Below, in pieces: positions 57,590 through 64,000 of a stretch of 64,000 nucleotides of DNA. Below the pieces are notes generated by a model that had not been told where the DNA came from, did not search any database, and saw only the letters and a list, made by a program, of their open reading frames with translations. The stretch is from Chloroflexus aurantiacus J-10-fl (GTDB taxonomy: Bacteria > Chloroflexota > Chloroflexia > Chloroflexales > Chloroflexaceae). The stretch is from NCBI RefSeq assembly GCF_000018865.1, contig NC_010175.1, forward strand, positions 2,914,001 through 2,978,000, written 5' to 3'. The position numbers and the translations under genes are program-made. Numbering within the stretch: position 1 is the first letter of the stretch; each line of letters starts with the position of its first letter.

Positions 57590-58205
57590 ACTCACCCCGT
57601 GTACCCTACACACTACTGATCCCCCCTGAACCGGCCACCCCCGCCCCCAGCGGGGGCGGGCTGGGGTGGGGGCGTGTCGGCATCCCCCTTGGGAGCGCGT
57701 ACCTCCGGCGCACTCATCATCCGGCACACTGACTGGGAGCGCGCGCCTCCGGCGCGCTCCCCCCGTGTACCCTACACACTACTGACCCTCCCTGAACCGT
57801 CTACACCCGCCCCCAGCGGGGGCGGGCCGGGGTGGGGGCGTGTCGGCATCCCCCTGTGAGCGCACGCCTCCGGCGCGCTCCCCCCGTGTACCTTACACAC
57901 TACTGACCCTCCCTGAACCGTCTACACCCGCCCCCAGCGGGGGCGGGCTGGAGTGGGGGCGTGTCGGCATCCCCCTTGGGAGCGCGTACCTCCGGCGCGC
58001 TCATCATCCGGCACACTGACTGGGAGCGCGCGCCTCCGGCGCGCTCCTCACCTGCACCAGCCTGCGCCAGCGGAAACCATCCGGCACCGCTAGTTCCCGC
58101 CCCCAGCGGGGGCGGGCTGGGGTGGGGGCGTGTCGGTATCCCCCCCGGGATCGCACGCCTCCAGTGCTCTCACCGCAACTGGGAGCGCGCGCCTCCGGCG
58201 CGTCG
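57590..58205. repeat. GC-rich tandem repeat array, opposite orientation to the 17.6-kb array
   Basis: About three to four units containing CGCCCCCAGCGGGGGCGGGC, CGTGTCGGCATCCCCC and GGAGCGCGCGCCTCCGGCGC. The motif GTGTACCCTACACACTACTG with CTGAACCGTCTACACCCGCC is the reverse complement of segments at about 18380-18410 and 19250-19280, so the two arrays are inverted relatives 38 kb apart. No gene lies in 57522-58243. Confidence 0.88.
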
Positions 58206-58243
58206 AACAACAGACCACCTGATCACAGTTTCGTTCAATATCA

Positions 58244-60010
58244 TCACTTTCGGGCAAGAGCGCTCCGGAGTTCACGCTGGAAAGCTCGATAGCGATGGAA
58301 CTGCTCGCAGATGTGCGCCACCAACTCATCAGCCGCCCTATCGTCTCCGCGCAAACGCAAAAGCTCGGCACAGGCCACGGTCAGATTGGCAGCCTCATCG
58401 TAGATGTCACGATACTGATTGCTGACGATAGCTTCGATCCGCTTACGAGCTGTGTCCAGGCACCAGGCCAGATATTTCTCTGCGTCTGCGGCTTCCAGAT
58501 GCAAAAAGCCGCTTGCACGTCCCCATGCCAGGTAGTCGGCATAGATGTGATCCGTCCGTTGGGTAAGCTCGTGCTGTATGTGCTGATCATACATCCCATC
58601 GTCAACAATAATCTCCTGCAGGGTCCTCCGCCAGAAATGCTCCAGGTTAGGCGGCAGGTCTTTGCGCTCCCGACCCGAAAGCAGCACCAACAGCCAGGCG
58701 AGCACCAGGGTCTGGGCGTTGACAGCATTGCCCTCTTCCAGAACCGGCTTCCTGGCGACGGCCTGGTGGGCTGCGGCCAGATCGCCGGCCAGCAGCCGGG
58801 CGTGGGCCAACAGGGCATCGGAAGAAAAGGAGGGTTGCTTCAGGTAGACCAGCGTCGGGAGCGGCGGATCGCCAGGTGGCAATGTTGCCTTACGGCTGCG
58901 CGGCTCTTGCATATTCTGGACTGCGCGCTGCATCCAGAGCGGGCGCTGCTCCATAGATGGCACAGCTTCCCACAGATCGAGCAGCCGGGACAGTTCAGGC
59001 ATGGCGACGAAGGCTTGCCAGCGACCTTCAAGCAGACTCTCCCGGTCACCCAGGACCGAGGCTGCCGCGCACAGATGATCGGCAATCACAGCGCGAATGG
59101 GAAGGTCATCCGGCAGGCTCTGCAGGGCCAGCCGCGCCTCGGTCAGAACCTGCGCGTATTGACCTTCCTCCTCCAGTGCGGTGAACCAATCCAGATAGAT
59201 GTACGGACGTTGATGCCCCTTGCTGCGCACCAGCCGCTCCAGCCCAGCCTTGCCTTCGACCAGCCGCACAACCTCGCACAGCCAGATATCGGCCAACGAG
59301 TCGTTCTGCCTCCGCAGAAAAGCGCTCCATTTCCGTAAAAAAGCATCCTGCTCCGGCAGCGGATCCGGCGCGGTCTGGATAAAATCCTTCAGCCGCGGCG
59401 CATCACCGTACAACTGTTGATACGAAAAGGCCAAGCGACGCATTTCTTCATACAAGACCCGATGACGCCGGTCCAGCGGTTCGGTCTGATATACAGCCCG
59501 CAGATAGCGGGCGATGGCATCCTTCTGATCCAGGTCAGTCAGGTCGTAGAGAGAGATGCGGTAGCCGTAATCGTCTACCTGATCCAGCAGGCGAAACAGG
59601 CGACGGTAAGCCTGGCGGGCCAGAGCGAACTCACCGTGGTCAAAGGCCAGCGCCGTGCGCTCAAAGAGACTCGTCAACGGCTCAATGAACTCCCGGTAGG
59701 GGCCTACGTCATCCTCCTCATACTCATACTGCCAGCCGAAGCGATCCATCCACTCATCGACCGACTTCATGGCTTTCTCAAGCCTGGCCTCCAGATCGTC
59801 TATCGCATCCAGCAGCCCCTCCCAGGCAGTTTGGGGCACAACAGTAGCAGTCCTACTGTCGCGGAGCTGTTTCAGGAAGGCTCTGCGCTCCGCGGGCGGT
59901 ACCTGACGAGCCACCTTGCGCAGAATATCCCGCAGCTCCTCAGCCGAACATGCAGCCAACTGACGCTCCACACTTTCCAGAAAGGTCTTGAGCGGCATGT
60001 TGCCGACCAT
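58244..60010 (-). CDS. Uncharacterised helical-repeat protein
   Basis: The 588-residue protein is not a family I can name. It is strongly helical, with pairs of helices spaced as in TPR/HEAT-like repeats from about residue 100 on (e.g. ALAFDHGEFALARQAYRRLF, EGQYAQVLTEARLALQSLPD, LLAHARLLAGDLAAAHQAVA). The C-terminal block LTVACAELLRLRGDDRAADE recalls the helical tails of bacterial SWIM zinc-finger proteins, but no zinc finger is present. ATG at 60010 is preceded on the minus strand by GGGGAG; the frame continues upstream to 60355 only because it runs antisense through a decayed tail gene fragment. It is oriented against the injection-system cluster and inserted in its duplicated debris. Confidence 0.7.
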   Translation of the reverse strand: MVGNMPLKTFLESVERQLAACSAEELRDILRKVARQVPPAERRAFLKQLRDSRTATVVPQTAWEGLLDAIDDLEARLEKAMKSVDEWMDRFGWQYEYEEDDVGPYREFIEPLTSLFERTALAFDHGEFALARQAYRRLFRLLDQVDDYGYRISLYDLTDLDQKDAIARYLRAVYQTEPLDRRHRVLYEEMRRLAFSYQQLYGDAPRLKDFIQTAPDPLPEQDAFLRKWSAFLRRQNDSLADIWLCEVVRLVEGKAGLERLVRSKGHQRPYIYLDWFTALEEEGQYAQVLTEARLALQSLPDDLPIRAVIADHLCAAASVLGDRESLLEGRWQAFVAMPELSRLLDLWEAVPSMEQRPLWMQRAVQNMQEPRSRKATLPPGDPPLPTLVYLKQPSFSSDALLAHARLLAGDLAAAHQAVARKPVLEEGNAVNAQTLVLAWLLVLLSGRERKDLPPNLEHFWRRTLQEIIVDDGMYDQHIQHELTQRTDHIYADYLAWGRASGFLHLEAADAEKYLAWCLDTARKRIEAIVSNQYRDIYDEAANLTVACAELLRLRGDDRAADELVAHICEQFHRYRAFQRELRSALARK

Positions 60011-60019
60011 AGCATCTCC

Positions 60020-60275
60020 CCAAATCGCCGGAACCCCCAACCCCGCTCTACGGCTCGAACTCACCCACAGCATCAGCGATGTGGTATATCTGACGGAGGA
60101 CTCTGACAGACTGCTTACCCACGATACAATCCTCAACGCCTTCGCGCCGGCCAGACCAGCCTGCACTGCCACTGCCAATCGGGAGAAGATCGACCCGCCG
60201 GCCAGCTTTACTCGCCGCACAGTACACGGCGAAGTACAGGTGTACCGGATCACCCTCGTATCATACCGGATCGCA
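60020..60275 (+). pseudogene. Decayed duplicate of part of the tail protein I gene
   Basis: The plus-strand frame around here reads LELTHSISDVVYLTEDSD, LLTHDTILNAFAPARPAC and PPASFTRRTVHGEVQV. This matches LELTRSIS-type text of the tail protein I gene (IELTRSISGAVYLAEDSD, LLAHDTILDAFAPASPAC and PPASFIRCTVHGEVRV) at about 53720-53930, at both protein and DNA level. Neither the N-terminal domain nor the C-terminus is present. It shows that a second copy of this baseplate gene, or of part of it, once lay here. Confidence 0.85.
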
Positions 60276-60405
60276 TGATCGCTGACTACTGCCAGATCGA
60301 TTGTGGCTGTTTCCACTCGTAGCAGCCAGTGCCCATCGCGCACTACGTCATTCACACCTTAAGGGCGCAACGCGAATTATGCCCACCCTCTGTGTCTTCC
60401 GTACC

Positions 60406-60550
60406 ACTGTGGTGATAGAAGAGATACATCCGCGTTCATCCGCCTAATCCGCGTCCATCCGTGTTCCACAGCGCCCAACAATCCGCACCACTGTGGTGAT
60501 AGAAGGGATACATCCGCGTTCATCCGCCAAACCCGCGCCCATCCGCGTTC
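60406..60550. repeat. Direct repeat pair of about 70 bp
   Basis: CACTGTGGTGATAGAAG followed by GATACATCCGCGTTCATCCG and CGCGTCCATCCG-type text occurs twice, at about 60408-60465 and 60490-60550. The second copy runs into the 3' end of the minus-strand adenylyltransferase gene and supplies its last codons and stop. Similar 'CACAGAG' boilerplate occurs at 15096-15120. Confidence 0.75.
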
Positions 60551-61050
60551 CCCCCCTCCCCCCCGTAGCGCGCAACGATCCGCTCGATCAGCCGCGTTGT
60601 CGCGTGCCCCTCGCTAAACGGCAGAATCTGCACCTCACCTCCCAGCGCCTGCACGACCCGCGCTTCGGGTAGGCGGGCGGCGTCAAATGTGGTTCCCTGC
60701 CCGTAATCGCCCCCCTTCACGTACAGATCGGGCGCTAACGCGGCTACCACTGCCTCCGCCGTGCGCTCATTGAAGATGGTCACTGCATCAACGCAGCGCA
60801 GCGCGGCTACAATCGTTGCCCGCTCCGCCTCCGGGACGATAGGGCGCAGCGATCCCTTCAATTGACGGGTGGACTCGTCGCTGTTAATCGCAACGATCAG
60901 TCGATCACCAAGCGCACGCGCTGCTGTCAGATACCGGACGTGCCCGACGTGGAGCAGATCAAAGACACCGTTCGTGAACACTACTTTCAAACCACTGGCC
61001 CGCCAGGTGGCACGCAATGCAATCAGTTCAGGTAGCGGGTAGATGTTCAT
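60520..61050 (-). CDS. RfaE2/HldE-C-like nucleotidyltransferase (heptose-1-phosphate adenylyltransferase type)
   Basis: The 176-residue protein is a stand-alone cytidylyltransferase-like enzyme: TNGVFDLLHVGHVRYL holds the HxGH nucleotide-binding motif, followed by NSDESTRQLKG, RPIVPEAERATIVAAL, LYVKGGDY and FSEGHATTRLIERI. These are the signatures of the C-terminal half of HldE (D-glycero-D-manno-heptose 1-phosphate adenylyltransferase). Sugar acceptor may differ, as Chloroflexota lack LPS; GDP- or ADP-heptose for glycans is a guess. ATG at 61050 overlaps the upstream stop by four bases. The last ten residues (Gly/Asp-rich) come from repeat DNA. Confidence 0.85.
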   Translation of the reverse strand: MNIYPLPELIALRATWRASGLKVVFTNGVFDLLHVGHVRYLTAARALGDRLIVAINSDESTRQLKGSLRPIVPEAERATIVAALRCVDAVTIFNERTAEAVVAALAPDLYVKGGDYGQGTTFDAARLPEARVVQALGGEVQILPFSEGHATTRLIERIVARYGGEGGNADGRGFGG

Positions 61051-61433
61051 CGTCGTTCCCGAAACGGCGACGTAAGCGGTAAACCCAGCCAGCACAAGAC
61101 CATCACAACCAGCACCGCACCTCCCAGCAGACCAATCTGCTCGCCCGTCAGGGGTGCGCCGATGAGGAGGGCAGTCGCCAGAAATCCACCCATCGGCGTG
61201 ATCGTCTGGAGTGGCACCAGCCGACCGGCGTGCCGCCAGTCACCGTAGCGCAGCCGCTCGCCGATACTGCGCCCGATCACCGTTCCAACCGTGCCGATCA
61301 GTGCCCACAGAAATGCGGCAATGAAGATGCTCCACGCTCGTGAAGCCCACCAGAACGCGCTCCCGCCGATCAACCCGATCACCACACAGACCGCCGACGA
61401 TACCCATAGTGGCGCTGGAAAGAACTTTGCCAT
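61047..61433 (-). CDS. Small integral membrane protein, unknown function
   Basis: The 128-residue protein has four predicted transmembrane helices (e.g. PLWVSSAVCVVIGLIGGSAF, SIFIAAFLWALIGTVGTVIG, FLATALLIGAPLTGEQIGLL) and short charged loops with RSIGERLRYGDWRHAG. I do not recognise the family. The start at 61433 (MAKFFPAPLW) is chosen because the longer frame to 61661 would overlap the glucose-6-phosphate isomerase gene and encodes Arg-rich, unconserved sequence. It lies between that gene and the adenylyltransferase, with four-base overlap to the latter, so the three may be one operon. Confidence 0.65.
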   Translation of the reverse strand: MAKFFPAPLWVSSAVCVVIGLIGGSAFWWASRAWSIFIAAFLWALIGTVGTVIGRSIGERLRYGDWRHAGRLVPLQTITPMGGFLATALLIGAPLTGEQIGLLGGAVLVVMVLCWLGLPLTSPFRERR

Positions 61434-61503
61434 CGTTGCCACCCTGCTGCCGGTGAGGCATCGGCAACGACGCCTCACCGGTTCGTACCTGTACCCGCAA
61501 TGT

Positions 61504-62910
61504 TTACACGACCCACCGCGAATCAAGCGCCTGCGCACGGGCAGCAATCGCTGCTCGCCGCTCCTCAAACCCACGCCGGCCCAACAGCGCATACGTGTTG
61601 ATCTTCCCGGCCTCAACCCCCGGTTGATCGAATGCGTTGATGTCGTACAGCTCACCGGCAATCGCCGTCTGCATCTCCATCAGCATAAAGAACTGACCGA
61701 GCGTAAAGGCATTGATCTCCGGGAAGATATGCGTGATGTTTGGTTGACCGGCTTCACTCAACGCAATCGCAGTGGCCTGTTGTTCGGCCTGGATCAGCTC
61801 GGCCATCGTATGCCCACCCAGATAGCTCACGCCTTCCAGATCGGCGTATGCCGTTGGAATGGGGGCCGTCTCGGCGTACTGTTCAACGGCGATGAAATTG
61901 ATCAGCTTGTCATACGGCCCTTCCATATAGAGTTGAACCTGCGAATGCTGATCGGTTGCGCCCAAAGCCTTGACCGGTGTCTGCCCGACCCGCGCCGGCT
62001 TGCCCTGGCGATCTACCGCCTTGCCCAGACTCTCGGCCCACAATTGGGCAAACCAGTCGGCGACATCACGGAGCCGGTTCGCATACGGCATCATCACCAC
62101 AATCGGCTTGCCTTTGCGGAAGCAGAGGTAGTTGATGAGTGCGCCAAGGGCTGCCGGGTTCCGCAACGGATCGGGGTTGGCGGCCAGTTCGCGACCGTAA
62201 GCGGCACCGGCCAGTAGCTCACGAATATTCACCCCCGTCATCGCCGCCGACAACAACCCGACCGAGGTCAATACCGAGAAGCGGCCACCGACCTTTGGCG
62301 GGAGATCGAACATCGTCCAGCCCTCACGCTGCCCAATCTGGCGCAGAAAACCACTGTTGGGATCGGTCGTCAACACGATATGGTCACCGAGCCGGTCTTC
62401 GCCGACTGCCTCGACCAGCGCCTGGCGAAAGTAAAGAAATGAAGCCATCGTCTCGGCGGTAGTGCCGCTCTTGCTAATGACGTTGAACATCGTCCGCCGG
62501 AGATCGAGCATCCGTAGCGCACCTGCATTCAATTCCGGGTCCGAATTATCGAGTACCAGCAGCCGCGGCCAGCCACGTTGCTCGCGTGGTAGCAGGTTAT
62601 AAAACGGCCCATTGATTGCCGTCTGCACTGCGATGTTCCCCAACGCCGAACCACCAATGCCCAGCACGACAAAGGTATCAATCCGATCACGATGGGCAGC
62701 GGCAAACTGCTCAAACGGCGTCACGTCCTGATCCGGCAACAACGGCCAGCCGAGATCGGCCCGTCGTTCCTGGACGGCAGCAATCGCTGCGGCGGCGCGT
62801 GGAGCTTCTGCTTCAAGTTCAGCCGGGGTCAAACCATGCGTTCCAAACACATTATTCACATCGAGCCGAATGCGTTGCTTCTCCCGCCACGCGGCATCCT
62901 CATAGCGCAT
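61504..62910 (-). CDS. pgi: Glucose-6-phosphate isomerase
   Basis: The 468-residue protein has the phosphoglucose isomerase signatures VVLGIGGSALGNIAVQ, VISKSGTTAETMASFLYFR and GGRFSVLTSVGLLSAAMTG, and late SYLGGHTMAELIQAEQ. It converts glucose 6-phosphate to fructose 6-phosphate in the cytoplasm. ATG at 62910 (MRYEDAAWRE) is preceded on the minus strand by GGAG; a frame extension to 62952 has no site. Length fits the shorter bacterial form. No terminator is visible before the downstream membrane-protein gene. Confidence 0.95.
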   Translation of the reverse strand: MRYEDAAWREKQRIRLDVNNVFGTHGLTPAELEAEAPRAAAAIAAVQERRADLGWPLLPDQDVTPFEQFAAAHRDRIDTFVVLGIGGSALGNIAVQTAINGPFYNLLPREQRGWPRLLVLDNSDPELNAGALRMLDLRRTMFNVISKSGTTAETMASFLYFRQALVEAVGEDRLGDHIVLTTDPNSGFLRQIGQREGWTMFDLPPKVGGRFSVLTSVGLLSAAMTGVNIRELLAGAAYGRELAANPDPLRNPAALGALINYLCFRKGKPIVVMMPYANRLRDVADWFAQLWAESLGKAVDRQGKPARVGQTPVKALGATDQHSQVQLYMEGPYDKLINFIAVEQYAETAPIPTAYADLEGVSYLGGHTMAELIQAEQQATAIALSEAGQPNITHIFPEINAFTLGQFFMLMEMQTAIAGELYDINAFDQPGVEAGKINTYALLGRRGFEERRAAIAARAQALDSRWVV

Positions 62911-63204
62911 ACTCAACTCCTTCACTAATTGGTGTGTACGCAACTTCCGCAAACGCAGAAGTGAAGCAGTGCCGTCACTTGCATGTGATCACAATGAGCT
63001 TATCAGTGCTGATTGTCATTGCGCACACAGTATAACACTCATCTGCGTGGTGCTATAGACGGGCTTCGGCTCGGCAACGTGCTGTGTGAGGCACTAACAA
63101 TCACTCCCTTGCGTTTCCGTTCAGATAGCGATAAGATGCACTCAACAAATGCACAGTCCCGGTCATCCCCAAACGACAGCATTTCATCACCTGAAGGAGT
63201 CGCT
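62911..63204. other. Divergent promoter region between pgi and the cupin gene
   Basis: Both flanking genes read outwards from this 294-bp gap, so it must hold both promoters. I see only isolated TATAAC/TATAGA-like boxes around 63030 and 63055 and the AAGGAG ribosome site of the cupin gene at 63194-63199. No further gene is supported. Confidence 0.4.
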
Positions 63205-63546
63205 ATGCATGCCGTCCAGAGCGCAGACATCAAAAGTTTTGCCATCGGCTTGATGAATCTCCGCCCCTTTGCCGGTCAGCAATTAATGGCAGTGCGGGTT
63301 GATGCGCCAAAGGGGGCCACGGCACCAGCCCACAGTCATCCCCACGAACAGATGACCCTCGTCATCAGTGGTCGTCTACGGTTTCGCGTAGGTGATGAAT
63401 GGCGTGAACTCGGTCCGCTCGAGATTGTCCACATTCCCGGTGGGGTCGAACACGAAGCGATTATGGAAGAAGATTCCGTCTTCTTCGATCTCTTCCATCC
63501 AATACGAGCCGATTTTCTGCAGCGACAGGCTGAAGCCGGATCATGA
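63205..63546 (+). CDS. Cupin-domain protein
   Basis: The 113-residue protein is a single small beta-barrel cupin: motif 1 PAHSHPHEQMTLVISGRLRF (with His-His-Gln/Glu metal ligands) and motif 2 LGPLEIVHIPGGVEHEA. Such proteins bind a metal and act as isomerases, oxygenases or small-molecule sensors; the sequence does not tell which. ATG at 63205 is preceded by AAGGAG. Its 3' end overlaps the convergent gene by six bases. Confidence 0.88.
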   Translation: MHAVQSADIKSFAIGLMNLRPFAGQQLMAVRVDAPKGATAPAHSHPHEQMTLVISGRLRFRVGDEWRELGPLEIVHIPGGVEHEAIMEEDSVFFDLFHPIRADFLQRQAEAGS

Positions 63547-63882
63547 TGACGAGTTGGACATCCGCTCGTTGCTGGCCCGGCGAGCTGCGGCATATTCCTC
63601 TGCTGTAATTACCTGACCGCCAACAATATCCTGACTCAACAGGCGGCGTTGGCGGTCGAAGCGCAACTCCGCCGTCATCAGTCGAAAACAGCGGTCGTCC
63701 ATCATCTCTTTACGTATCCAGTAACCACTAATCTCCTCGCGGTCGTCGTACTCTGCCGACAGATCGTTGTAGAGATTAATCCGCACCTGTACCACTGCGC
63801 CGCATCGCTGACAGCGCACATGGAGCAGCATAAACGGTGCCTCCTCGCTCCGCCCTCCAAAGAGTCTGCGCAACCATTGCAT
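63541..63882 (-). CDS. Small zinc-ribbon-like conserved protein
   Basis: The 113-residue protein begins MQWLRRLFGG and has one CxxC (VRCQRCGAVVQVRINLYNDL) with no second pair, so a half zinc ribbon, perhaps forming a metal site as a dimer. The rest is charged (YDDREEISGYWIRKEMMDDR) and ends in an Ala/Arg-rich helix. I recall similar proteins of unknown function in Chloroflexota. ATG at 63882 follows GGGAG on the minus strand. It converges with the cupin gene and overlaps it by six bases. Beyond it, 63883-64000 shows nothing more. Confidence 0.7.
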   Translation of the reverse strand: MQWLRRLFGGRSEEAPFMLLHVRCQRCGAVVQVRINLYNDLSAEYDDREEISGYWIRKEMMDDRCFRLMTAELRFDRQRRLLSQDIVGGQVITAEEYAAARRASNERMSNSSS

Positions 63883-64000
63883 GGGTTCACTCCCTGGCAA
63901 TCTGTTCACCGGTGATACTCTTCATCATAACGTACTCTGAAGTCAACGGCAAACCGATAGGGAACGATTGCCCATTTGCACAAAACGACAGATTGTGCTA

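Noticed and set aside
60011-60355. N-terminal extension of the minus-strand helical-repeat gene
   Set aside because: This part runs antisense through a decayed copy of the tail protein I gene, so it is not part of the minus-strand protein; the start at 60010 has a ribosome site.
61434-61661. N-terminal extension of the small membrane protein gene
   Set aside because: It would overlap the 3' end of pgi and encode Arg-rich unconserved sequence; the internal start fits a membrane protein.

Overview
The window reads as a Chloroflexus-like filamentous anoxygenic phototroph (phylum Chloroflexota). The support is a glycolate-oxidase operon beside an alternative complex III (ACIII) / caa3 cytochrome oxidase operon, an arrangement I associate with Chloroflexus; moderate-to-high GC; and many intergenic GC-rich hairpin repeats. 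The genus is an inference from remembered neighbourhoods, not a database match.

Layout. (1) 1-4898: glycolate-oxidase-type genes: a GlcE-like gene cut by the left edge, a GlcD-GlcE fusion and an iron-sulphur GlcF, closed by a hairpin terminator. (2) 5281-14982: a respiratory operon encoding three ACIII subunits (ActB, ActE, ActA), a small one-helix membrane protein, a SCO copper chaperone and the four subunits of a caa3-type oxidase, closed by a strong terminator. (3) 15036-20369: accessory land with a decayed REP-associated transposase, REP-like hairpins, one HAD phosphatase gene and a 2.2-kb GC-rich tandem repeat array. (4) 20370-24344: a tightly overlapping five-gene operon (two GNAT acetyltransferases, a C45-type Ntn hydrolase, a low-molecular-weight phosphatase-like protein and a YfcE-like phosphodiesterase). 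(5) 24345-31526: scattered genes (DUF2085 membrane protein, XRE-cupin regulator with an unknown partner, AP2-like DNA-binding protein, alpha/beta hydrolase) separated by repeat-rich DNA. (6) 31527-57521: a 26-kb one-direction cluster for an extracellular contractile injection system (eCIS): sheath, tube, baseplate chaperone, DUF4255 cap protein, AAA+ ATPase, two DUF4157 proteins, hub/spike/PAAR tip, gp25, two J-like wedges, tail protein I and a DUF6519 beta-helix protein. (7) 57522-60550: an inverted relative of the tandem array, an unknown helical-repeat gene, and a decayed copy of part of the tail-protein-I gene. (8) 60520-63882: housekeeping genes (heptose-phosphate adenylyltransferase-like, membrane protein, glucose-6-phosphate isomerase, cupin, zinc-ribbon protein).

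How the parts work together. GlcDEF-type enzymes would oxidise glycolate (or a similar 2-hydroxy acid) and feed electrons to the quinone pool. ACIII would then pass electrons by c-type haems to the caa3 oxidase encoded downstream, with SCO delivering copper to CuA. The operon lacks the membrane subunits ActC, ActD and ActF, so it must borrow them or work differently.

The most striking system is the eCIS. It has no capsid, portal, terminase or lysis genes. Its likely cargo is a 1424-residue protein with an N-terminal DUF4157 (HEVVH) domain, long helical middle and a C-terminal non-specific nuclease domain whose base composition differs from the rest of the gene. No separate tape-measure gene is visible, so this protein may also fill that role.
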